A stretch of 64,000 nt of DNA from Knoxdaviesia capensis. Lineage: Eukaryota; Ascomycota; Sordariomycetes; Microascales; Gondwanamycetaceae. This document shows, one piece after another, positions 38,901-47,912 of the stretch. The stretch spans positions 580,389 through 644,388 of the forward strand of contig LNGK01000012.1 of NCBI GenBank assembly GCA_001510575.1, read 5' to 3'. The stretch's first letter is position 1. Every line of letters starts with the position of its first letter. The notes below the pieces were generated by a model. The model ran no database searches and had not been told where the DNA came from. It saw only the letters and a list, made by a program, of their open reading frames with translations. The position numbers were made by a program, and so were the translations under genes.

Positions 38901-41900
38901 TCTTATCTTGGAAAAGATCCCGTTCTCGTGCGAGTCGCGACTTACAACATCAATGGCTCCAGGAATAGCACCATTGGCTTTGCGAGTGAGTTACGTACTG
39001 CATGTGAAAGATAACATACTGCCCAGATCAACTTACCGATGGTGGAGTGGGGATGGAGGTAAAGAGGGGCCGATCAATCACCTGGGCGGTTGCGCCGTAC
39101 CTCAGCCCCAACGATTGATTGCCAGTCCCATAGGTAGTCAGTCTTTTGGAATAACCGACCTCTTCGGGCGGATGGCTGTGAGGGGAATTCGGTTGCCCAG
39201 GAGGACATAAAGTGCTGATCTGAGGTGAGCAAGGTTTTCAGTTGCGTGGTCCAACGGGCTGGAGAACGCCGATCAGACAAATGAGAGTTTTCCTGTACTG
39301 AATTTGCTTGACTAGTAGGAATGTGGGAGTGTTGCCCTAGAAATGCGTGAAAACAAACCACTCTTATATCAAGCTTTCTTGCTGGTTTAGTATCGATTTA
39401 CCCGACCATTCACAGACCAGAGATGACGTACTGCATTGTATCCACCGGGATGAGAAATATCTCGTGGGCGCAACCACCAAGAAGAGGGGAAGGGGAAACA
39501 ATTAAAGAAAAGGGGCGGAAGGGGGGCAGAGGGGGTGGCGTGCTACGGAGGAGGGTTTATTTTTGGCAGTTGGGTCGAGGTGAGTTTCTCTGATCAAGGT
39601 TTGTCAAAAGCAAATAAACATGCTAGGCATAATGAAAAGAGATTAGGTATTACCTCAAAGAATGTGCGGAATATCTGAATATTGGCGCTTTCTCGTGGGT
39701 TTGTGCATATTTTGTAAGACTCGTGATCATGTGGACACCGACTTTTCTTTTCTGTCAAGGAACAAGAGAAAGAAACTGCCCACCGATAAAAGTAAACAAG
39801 ATCAACTTTCAGACATTGGCGCGGCGCGACTGAAGTTGCTGCTTCAGATCCACATAAACGTGCGTTAGCGAAGTAAACATGGGAATCGCGTCCAGGCGCG
39901 ATATCACGTGACGCGTATATCTGTGCCTAACTTTTAAGGCTTAGAGATTCTTGCTACTCACTTCTAATTGAACCTTGATCAGACTTTGGCCCTCTAAGAA
40001 ACATGGAAATTTGTGTCATGGAATAATGTATTTATCTGGTGGTACTTATGCATACATGTGCGGTATATGTGAGCTAGTGCCATTTGTTGCTGGTGGCTGT
40101 GTCGTAGGTGGACTGTGCAGAGCGACACCTTGTGCGACACCCATGGATGAAGCTTGAACTTCTCGGGGAGGCCTGCAGAGAGAGCTCTTCGATTCCTTGG
40201 TTGGTCGCGACTCTCCATCCAACCGGAACCTCCAATTGAGTCATTGTGACAGAAGCTACGGGGCTTACGGCATATCTACGGATGCTAATATCTCCAATGC
40301 AACAGCGGCTTGAAAGACGGCCATCGTCTAGCCGACCTGCCCTTGGGTTAAGTGTCGGACAACATACCCTACGGACTATCTTCACAGGAGTGCTCCAATT
40401 CCTTCCCCCGCCCCTGGCTCTCTTGTGACGACGGATTACGAAATTTTCAATTCTTCCGTGGAGCTCTTCCCCGGTATGAATTTCGGCCGCCTCACCCTGG
40501 AAGGCCAGAACCAAACTTTCGATTTTGCCCAAACGTGAAGTCAGACCCCTAAATAAGGTCCTCGATATGCCTAGACCTTTTCATCGTTTCAGTTGACCCC
40601 GACTTGCTGCTTACATGCAGTAACATGCCAAGGTGATCTAGATACAGCAAGTCCTTAAAATCCCGAAGCTGAGAGGGGAAAACTGTTGTGATGAAGGTTG
40701 TCTGGGTGATTCGTTCGCTGGCATCCATGGCTTGGTTCTGTTGCTTCTTGCTAGTTTCAAAGGCCTGTTTGGGATTGTTCATTACGAGCTGCCTAAATGG
40801 ATATTGATACACCAAACGTCTACTTAAGCGAAGTTCAAACCTTGAATGAATAGAATTCAACTCTTTGATGGGTTCAAGATGTCATTCAGTTACCCCCTTT
40901 CCATTGAGTACTACTGTACAGTAATGGGTGTTCTTCCTGATGTCGGCATAGTGTGTGCTTGACGGCCTCTCCGAAGAACTTCCAGCTAACTTCTTCCCTT
41001 CTCTGAAAATAACTAGTATATTATCTGGTCATACCAGGTTTCTGTAAACATTCCGGCTGCATGACCTGAGAATCCATAGCTGTCTCAAAATTACCCAGAC
41101 AAAAACTGGCTCTCTCTTCGAAATCATCCATACTCCATAGCAGCCAACTTTGCTCCTTCACATGATACAGTGCTTGCAGCCGTGGCGAGGCAAACAGCAC
41201 TGCCGTGATAATGGAGACATCCCCATGTCTCTTGCATCAGATCGAACCACACGATGCTCTAGTAATGCGTTGTCAGTTGTGTGCCACACCCACATCGGAG
41301 TCTAAGAAGCTTCAAAGCTTCTCTTGACTCCTAGACCCTGTCTGTTTGAAGATGGGCAACGTAAATCACAAGCCCAGCGCAAGCTCCAACTTGACATAGC
41401 CTCTCCCTCCCCCAATTAAATGCTTCACCTGGCCTGCGTATGCTGCGAGCTCTCACAAGTGACGTAAGGACCCTGGCCTAGATGTGGGTAATGTTGGGCC
41501 TGCAAGATTCGCCTTTTTCATGCAAATTCTTTTGCAGTTCAAGTTTCGTAAGGCTGGGTCGATCCAAATGCATATCGTTCATGAGTGATCGGGGTATATG
41601 AAACCGTTTAAGAAACGTGGGAGCGGACTTTCAGTCAAAAATCTCATTGAAGGATCTTCCACTTCTCAGACTCAATCATAAATATGTTTGCTGTGCATAG
41701 GAAAGTCAGCCTAGCACTTGATGGTTCTGACTTTCCCGGGTAGGTTTATGGCGCGGCTTTTTTGTTCGCATTTTCCGTTCATGCCCATTCATGCCCATCT
41801 GACCATTTTTCTCTCCCTCCGGCCCTACTCCGTAAAAGGAAATTTTGCGTAGGCTATCGTGGAGGCCTTCCGTATGTGTTAAGTGTGTCTGGTCCGGCTT

Positions 41901-42861
41901 CTCGAACCGTCGGATGGATCTCCCTTCAATAGCAGTGTAATCCGCCACGCCAGGGGCAAGCTTGAGGAACCGGGGCGGCGGGCCAACAACTGACTACACC
42001 GAAAGAGACAGAACACTCCTGATATTTGCGAATTTTATCCCGGGGACTGGGAGAGTTTCCCTGGTTTATCTCTGCTTTGTTTAAGGGGATCCTAGAATAT
42101 TTAACACCAGCCGGTCGGTCAGGATGCATCTCCATGCAAATAAACAAGAGACAAAGAAAATTTGCCCTCATGCCACATAGAAGCCGAAACGATGTGTCCC
42201 TTTCGGACCTGAGCAAGGGAGCCCTTGGCTAAGATTTTGTTGTCAAGCCGGATGGAAAGCCCCGTCTGCACGGGGGTAGCTGGACACATATCCCTTCTGG
42301 GCACCGTGGCTGATTTCGGCGTAATAAAGACAACGAGATTGCCTCAAGACTCCCGAGTCACCAGCCATGTGTCAACCGTAGCTTAGAAGAATTGTTCATC
42401 TGGTTTCTTGTTTGTATAGTGTGTTATGATATACCCCTTTGGCAGTTTACCGTCGTTTGTTGAGAGGCGAAATATGACAGCCCTAACCCTAACAGTATCA
42501 CTTCATCACCACTACATGAAAGGGGAGACATAGGAATTTGGTTAGCTGAAGTCAGTAAACATATGATAATTTACTTGGATTGGCTATCGACGCATCGCCG
42601 GAATAGGTAAAGCAGATGGCAAGAGCGACCGTGCTTAGTGTAGTTTCAGTATCAGACATCAGAACATGTTACTGACTGAAGACTTGCTGGAATGAGGTGT
42701 GTTACGCGGAAGAACAAGTACTATTAGACACGTACAAGCGGAGGGGAAGTCCCTTCGATCAGGGTATTTTTGGATACAGCCCAATCTATTCGCGGATATT
42801 GAACACGAGAACGGGGGAATGCGGCTGGTGGGCGTGAAGGGGGCTCGCTAACATTCTACAC
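29949..42861. other. 13 kb gene-poor region upstream of nimT
   Basis: No convincing protein or RNA gene is seen. The longest frames (166 codons at 31806-32306 plus; 152 codons at 40074-40532 minus; 103 codons at 40549-40860 minus) have no domain I recognise. The last has a protein-like composition (AFETSKKQQNQAMDASERIT) and may be a remnant. The stretch carries dispersed GTACTGTAC/GTACAGTAC clusters, annotated separately, a T-rich run near 33468-33491, and a short CCCTAACCCTAAC near 42481. The nearest kilobase (29949-31000) probably contains the nimT leader and promoter. Base composition looks like ordinary intergenic DNA, not strongly AT-rich. Confidence 0.5.
32640..40925. repeat. dispersed clusters of GTACTGTAC / GTACAGTAC palindromes
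   Basis: Short self-complementary motifs built from GTAC, CAGTACTG and TACAGTA recur at many sites. They are seen near 32641-32658, 32851-32868, 34643-34653, 34822-34842, 35279-35395, 35775-35825, 36735-36765, 37028-37085, 37515-37530, 38378-38418, 38694-38716 and 40903-40920. Units abut or overlap, so longer hairpins can form. They lie only in noncoding DNA. I see no flanking coding region or long inverted repeat that would make them a transposon. The family identity is unknown. Confidence 0.65.
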
Positions 42862-43641
42862 CTAGGAACCAGGGACAAATTTGAAAGGAGGAGGACTAGC
42901 CGAGGATGGAAGAATCTTCACACCACACCACACAAAAGGGAGAAGGACGAAAGCTTCGACACGGCCGTATCGCGGTACTGATCTGGAGAATGCACGATAA
43001 GCTGTGATAGCAGCTTCTTCTGCCACGAATTCTTCGTCGTATCCAATCTTTTTGGTATGACCGATTAATGACATCCGATAGCCGTAGCTACCTTTCCCGT
43101 CACCGAAGATGTTTTTTTTTTTCTGGAAATTGTTGCACCGCTTCTGGCCCCCACCCACATGCCAGCACGGCATAAGGATGGATGATTGCACAGCACATTC
43201 CACGCCGTGGTCTGCCTCTTCCCGGCGGTGGCGCCGACTCAGAGATTCTGGACAGCTTAGATCTGAATGCTTGACATCCCCAAGCAGGAATGCACCGCCA
43301 CCAGGTGTTAAATCCCAGGAGAAGGAACTCGACAATCTCATAGGTTGCAGATATCGGCACAGCTCTCCGGATGCCTGATCACGGCACATGATTCTGTCGG
43401 TCCCGCGCGTGTGGGGCCGACTGTGAGGCAAGGCTGATCTCCCGCTCAATGCATTCCACGGGATGAACTGACTGCAATCATATCGCTTGGTTCCTGGCCA
43501 AAAAAAGCTATATTGTTTACTGACATCAGAGAGCTCGCACGCCAGCAATCGTGCCGCGCTAACTCTAACTGGAAAAAGCTTCATATAAGTTTGAGTATTT
43601 AGATTGCGCGAAGAATAGACAGTAGTATCATTTGGTATCAA
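42862..43641 (-). CDS. unrecognised 259-codon open frame, doubtful
   Basis: An uninterrupted ATG-to-stop frame of 259 codons, long for a chance frame in this window. I recognise no domain, signal peptide or membrane segment. The composition is mixed, with many Cys, Arg and Ser residues. A C-terminal stretch (IGHTKKIGYDEEFVAEEAA) looks protein-like, but the middle (around SFSWDLTPGGGAFLLGDVK) is not recognisable. No intron is required. It ends 235 bases from the end of the mannosyltransferase gene on the same strand. It may be a lineage-specific gene, a remnant, or chance. Confidence 0.3.
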   Translation of the reverse strand: MIPNDTTVYSSRNLNTQTYMKLFPVRVSAARLLACELSDVSKQYSFFWPGTKRYDCSQFIPWNALSGRSALPHSRPHTRGTDRIMCRDQASGELCRYLQPMRLSSSFSWDLTPGGGAFLLGDVKHSDLSCPESLSRRHRREEADHGVECAVQSSILMPCWHVGGGQKRCNNFQKKKNIFGDGKGSYGYRMSLIGHTKKIGYDEEFVAEEAAITAYRAFSRSVPRYGRVEAFVLLPFVWCGVKILPSSASPPPFKFVPGS

Positions 43642-43875
43642 GACAAACGTTCAAGTCAACCACAGTGTTCGAATGGTTACAGACAGGAGCAAACTCAACA
43701 TATAGCCTCTAGATAATCTATCAAGACGTCAGTTAATTATGAGGGGAAGAAACACAGAAGGAAGAAATAGTTGAATGCTAGGATTTGTGAGTACGATAAT
43801 ATCCGGAACCGGCACCTGGCAGGAGAATGGGGGTGAGACAGCCGACATACTCCGGCTTGACACTGGTCCGCAATG

Positions 43876-45345
43876 TCATGATTGTTCAAATACAGCCTTG
43901 TAATACTCACGAAGCCGGGTACATGAGTCCAGGTAGCTAGTCTCCTTACAGTTCTCATCTAAGATGGTTCGCCACATGAACTTTTCAACGTCATATCCTG
44001 TCCGCTCAATAAGATCCGAGTCGTCACTCCAAAGCCGAACGTAGGAGCCAGTTTCGTTCTTGTTGAACACATGCTCGTCAGGCTGACCCAGGTTTCTCAG
44101 ATCCATCTTCCACTGGTTATGGTGAATGAACAACGGAGCGGCGGTCATGTTATTGCCGTCGGAATCGATCTTGCGAGTGCCCGTTTTGCGGAAGTGCTCC
44201 TCGAGGTGCCAATCTTCAACGGGATCCATCTGCTTGATGCCATACGTTTCAAAAGTGCCGTTGAGCCATCTCCCGATTATTTTGTTCCTGGACCGAACAT
44301 CCCAGTATGACTTCCGAAGAGCTACAGCAGCCTGGGCAAAAGTTTCCTTGTCGCCCTCGCCGTGGCCGCCTTGCGAGAACATATTGTAGAAGTAGTCCGG
44401 ACCATACCAGTTGTAATAGGTGGCCAGGAGAAGACTGTCCGAATGCTGAGCTTTGTCATACACAAGTATACCAGACTCAAGGCTTCGCCTTCCTGTATAA
44501 TCTGGCTCATCGACACCCGCCAGGTCGTAGAATCCTGGCCAGACCGTGGGAAACCAAAAGTCAGGCCAGACCACAAGGCCGTGACTGAGATACGGCTCAT
44601 TCTCGAAGATGAAGTTCGGATCCCGGATGGACCATGAATCGGCGTCGAGAAAAAGCACCTCCTGAAAGGATGAAAACACGATTGATAGAACCTTGTACTG
44701 ATATCTCTCAACCTTGTCACCTTCTAGAACACTCGTCATGACAATACATTCAGCATTGAGACGAGGAAGGCGGCGCTCGCAAATTTCGGGATTCCAGTCG
44801 TGGTGGTCATTGATGAAGAGCTGGACTCGGAGCTTGCAACCGGAATTGCGCAACAAGACAATGGAAAGCAAAGCATTTCCAAAGTACTTGCCACCTCCAC
44901 TCATCACAATACCACGAGTCTCTTTCTCATACGGAATGGAGGGTGCTAGAGACTTTATGGCATGGACGAAATCTGCATGTGAAGACTTCAGTGAAAAGAA
45001 GTCTTCATCACTATATGAAATATAGTCAGGCATAGGATTGCTGCCAGATAAATGCTTCTGTGGATCCATGAAGTCATCATCGGGTGGGCCATGTCCAGTG
45101 ATCTTTGCGCTCTTTGGGCCATGATCCAGGAGGGCCGAATGAAGACTGTTCCAGAAGCTGCGCATCTCATGCGAGACCATGAAGTTCTGTCCAGCCGTGG
45201 AGTTGACACCAGGGGACCCAACAAGATCCGGGATCAGAGAATATGCGGGGTCTGGAATTATCGATAGATGATGCGCAGTTAGAAGCAACATGAAAAGCAG
45301 CGCCGCAACAATCGGCCATACGACTCGTCTCGGTGAGGGGAACAT
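43876..45345 (-). CDS. Mnn2-type alpha-mannosyltransferase (Mannosyl_trans3 family)
   Basis: Golgi type II membrane glycosyltransferase of 489 residues, expected to transfer mannose from GDP-mannose to branches of cell-wall or secreted mannans. A short cytosolic arm (MFPSPRR) is followed by a signal anchor at about 9-23 (WPIVAALLFMLLLTA) and a luminal stem. The catalytic domain runs from about 143 (GIVMSGGGKYFGNALLSIVLLR) with YQYKVLSIVFSSFQEVLFLDADSW. The DAD at 234-236 serves as the metal-binding DXD motif. VVWPDFWFPTVWPGFYDLAG and YNWYGPDYFYNMFSQGGHGEGDKETF are landmarks of the Mnn2/Mnn5 branch. Single exon, intact. Acceptor linkage (alpha-1,2 versus another) cannot be read from sequence alone. 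Confidence 0.92.
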   Translation of the reverse strand: MFPSPRRVVWPIVAALLFMLLLTAHHLSIIPDPAYSLIPDLVGSPGVNSTAGQNFMVSHEMRSFWNSLHSALLDHGPKSAKITGHGPPDDDFMDPQKHLSGSNPMPDYISYSDEDFFSLKSSHADFVHAIKSLAPSIPYEKETRGIVMSGGGKYFGNALLSIVLLRNSGCKLRVQLFINDHHDWNPEICERRLPRLNAECIVMTSVLEGDKVERYQYKVLSIVFSSFQEVLFLDADSWSIRDPNFIFENEPYLSHGLVVWPDFWFPTVWPGFYDLAGVDEPDYTGRRSLESGILVYDKAQHSDSLLLATYYNWYGPDYFYNMFSQGGHGEGDKETFAQAAVALRKSYWDVRSRNKIIGRWLNGTFETYGIKQMDPVEDWHLEEHFRKTGTRKIDSDGNNMTAAPLFIHHNQWKMDLRNLGQPDEHVFNKNETGSYVRLWSDDSDLIERTGYDVEKFMWRTILDENCKETSYLDSCTRLREYYKAVFEQS

Positions 45346-47100
45346 GGTGATATGAACTAGTAGTCTTGTAGATCTACCTTCGAGGCTGGAGATATAAGGT
45401 GATTAGCCCGGGATGGCTATGGAGTTAGAGATACTAGAGGAGAACCTATGTGAATATAGAATGCCTTTGTTAGAACAGAGAATGTATATATAGTATCGAT
45501 GCGGATTAGATATAGCAGTAAATCAATTAAGGCCATCAGCTATCAGCAGTCTGGGACTAGATATGCTTAATCAGATGCCCTATGGGGTGATGAGATAAAC
45601 TGAGAAGATACATACCTTTCAGGTCAAACTCCAAGAGTATGCCTTTCAAGTGACAGGAGGATGTTATGTACCGTGGACAGGAAGAATTTCGAGGGTAGAG
45701 AGATGAGGTGTAGAGAAGGAGATAGATGCAAAGACACTAGACAAAATGAGAATAGGAGAGGGGAAAGAAAAGAAACAATCAAATAGAACATATTTAGTGA
45801 TACTGATCCAGAGTATTACAAACACAAACAAGATACCAAGCAAACGAACTCTATAAGTCATATCATTTGTGAGAGGGGTTGATGTATAGATACTACTTGA
45901 ACCAGGGCAGGAGCAGTTAGCAGAGTTATAGTCCACTACAGAGAAGGAGCCAACAGAGGAGCAGCTAGAACAAACCGAAAAGTAATAGAAAGGGGTGACT
46001 GAGCTAATTATCAGAGGTTTCCTATAAAATGTTTTCTGATATCTAGTATAAACACTTAGTGACCAGAATAGGAGGTGATCTATCACTCAGACATACATGA
46101 ATAGGTATTGATATATCCAGTAGACCATCTAGACTGAATAGAGATAGATAAGACTAAAACTTAGCTAAATAAATAGAAACTTCAGATCTAGGGCTGACCC
46201 GGGGGGCCAAACATAAAATATCGAAGGATATTGGTACGACATGATATCTTGACACGAGGTAGGTGATAGAGATATATGGAACATTAAATTAACTTTTAAA
46301 CTAGAAAATGAACCCTTTATCTTGTTTTTAGGACTATCTAGCTATAAGTTTTAGAAAATAGGGCTATGGCTAAGTCAGAGGGAACTTCGGTATATAGTAT
46401 AACGAGCGTTCTACGCCTGGGGGTTTATTACCTATTTTCATATCTTTGGCCCTCTTGAAGTAAGTACTTGAAATGGATATTAGCAGAATATTAAGAACTC
46501 CTAAGGAGGCATACTTAGGCACTATTACTTTTGAAGATTCATTATTATTATATAGAGCAGAGCTATGTGCTTTCATGAGGGTTATATATCATCCTTATAG
46601 CAAAACAGATTACTATAGATAATCTCAATCAGAATTTAGAAGGAATATAAGTCTGAGAAGAGCCTATCGATTAGGCAGACATATGCTTTATATCCCGATT
46701 AGCTCATTGATATAATGATAGCTCGTTCGCTCTTAGTTGCTTCCTATGTATCCATAGTGTAAAATGTTAGCTCTTAAGCATAAAGAATTTCATATCAAAC
46801 TTAGCATTGAAGATGATATTGCTATAGCCGGGGAGATACGGGAAACACACATATTTCCTTTTATGCATATATAACTGAGTTCTATATATGGGAGTATGTG
46901 ACCTCTCTGAATCTGCTTATAGAAACCAGAGGGGAGAGGTTGACAAGGGGGTTAGTTTTGGACCTAGAAGCGCGCTTAGAAGCTGCACTATTTGTTCTAC
47001 CGCCAGCCCTAAAGAGCGTCAAATCCCTCTAAAATTCTCAAGAATTTACCGGGATTGCTCACCCAAACATATCGTTATAATTCCTGGGTGAGTACTGGGT
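45346..47100. other. AT-rich degraded-looking tract
   Basis: About 1.75 kb of noticeably AT- and TA-rich DNA (sampled lines are roughly a third to two fifths GC), unlike the flanking genes. Short frames are broken by many TAG/TAA codons. I recognise no transposon protein, long terminal repeat or inverted repeat. The composition fits an old repeat eroded by C-to-T change, as repeat-induced point mutation would leave, but this is inference. The first 200 or so bases should also contain the mannosyltransferase promoter. Confidence 0.5.
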
Positions 47101-47126
47101 GCAAATTGCATAATAAAACAATTTTT

Positions 47127-47215
47127 AGGGGGGTTTTTTTTGGGGGTTTTATCTCTTCATTTATTTTATTTTTATAAATAAAAAGGGAAACTGGGGGAAG
47201 GGGGGGGGGGGGGAG
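47127..47215. repeat. homopolymer-rich tract (G, T and A runs)
   Basis: Adjacent runs of G, T, G again, then AT-rich sequence and a long interrupted G run (about 47198-47214). It sits at the boundary between the AT-rich tract and a GC-rich relic. Runs like this are error-prone in sequencing and assembly. Confidence 0.75.
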
Positions 47216-47428
47216 AGTGGGAAAGGGAAGCGTTTTATATCCGTAACGTTTCTGGCCACGTAAGAACACCCGAGCCTCGGGCCTGGTCCTGGACAGCACG
47301 GAAAACATTAACGTCCTACACTACAGGTACCGTTACAATCCACGGCCTACGGGCTATGGGCCCGGTACCTCTTTGCCTTGCGGCTGCTTGCACATCCGAC
47401 GCAGCCAGACTATCGGCTGTTTTTGTAG

Positions 47429-47775
47429 ATAGTGTGGCTCGGTCTCAGGGCAGAAGTCAACGAATCGGGTCCCCTGCTGGACTGGAACCTCTTCCCTGCC
47501 ATGCACCACGGCGACGTATCGCAGGACCCGGCGTGCCTCCTGGAGATCCAGGACGGTGTCTACAGGTTACTAACCGGCCTATGTGCGGTCGGTGCTCTGT
47601 AGATGCTCTTGGACGGCGGGACGCCGGATGAACCGCACTCGGTGCCGCCTAATATTGCTGCGTGTCTGCCGCGGGAGTTGCTGGACGAGGCAAGAAGTGG
47701 AGACGGGCTTTGCTCGTGAGCGGGCGGAGGAGCTCCTGAAGGCGGTGAAGGCACGAATGGATTATCCGGCAGAAA
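47429..47775 (+). pseudogene. GC-rich coding relic of unknown protein, with stops and a frameshift
   Basis: A plus-strand frame from 47429 reads protein-like sequence (LGLRAEVNESGPLLDWNLFP, then EIQDGVYRLLTGLCAVGAL). It meets TAG at 47600-47602, then continues in the same frame (MLLDGGTPDEPHSVPPNIAA, LPRELLDEARSGDG) to TGA at 47717-47719. Another frame takes over from about 47700 with ETGFARERAEELLKAVKARM. The three pieces read as one continuous protein if the stop and one frame change are lesions. I do not recognise the family. The GC content contrasts sharply with the AT-rich tract just to the left, so this may be the truncated end of a lost gene. Confidence 0.5.
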
Positions 47776-47912
47776 GGACCCACCATAAAATGTCCTTCAC
47801 CGCCAAAAATATCCAAGTGCTGGCTGTTTTTTTAATTTGTCCCCAGGTTAATTGAAAAAGTCAATTCCCTTCTCACTAACTTTTTGCCATTGAGTCTCAC
47901 CAAAACTTCAAG

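Noticed and set aside
40074..40860. Adjacent minus-strand frames that might form a two-exon gene.
   Set aside because: The frames do not join through convincing splice sites and no family is recognised; kept only as a possible remnant in the region note.
42481..42495. CCCTAACCCTAAC, resembling telomere repeat; a similar GGTTAGGGTTA lies near 53040.
   Set aside because: Only about two units each, easily chance; no array or subtelomeric gene context.
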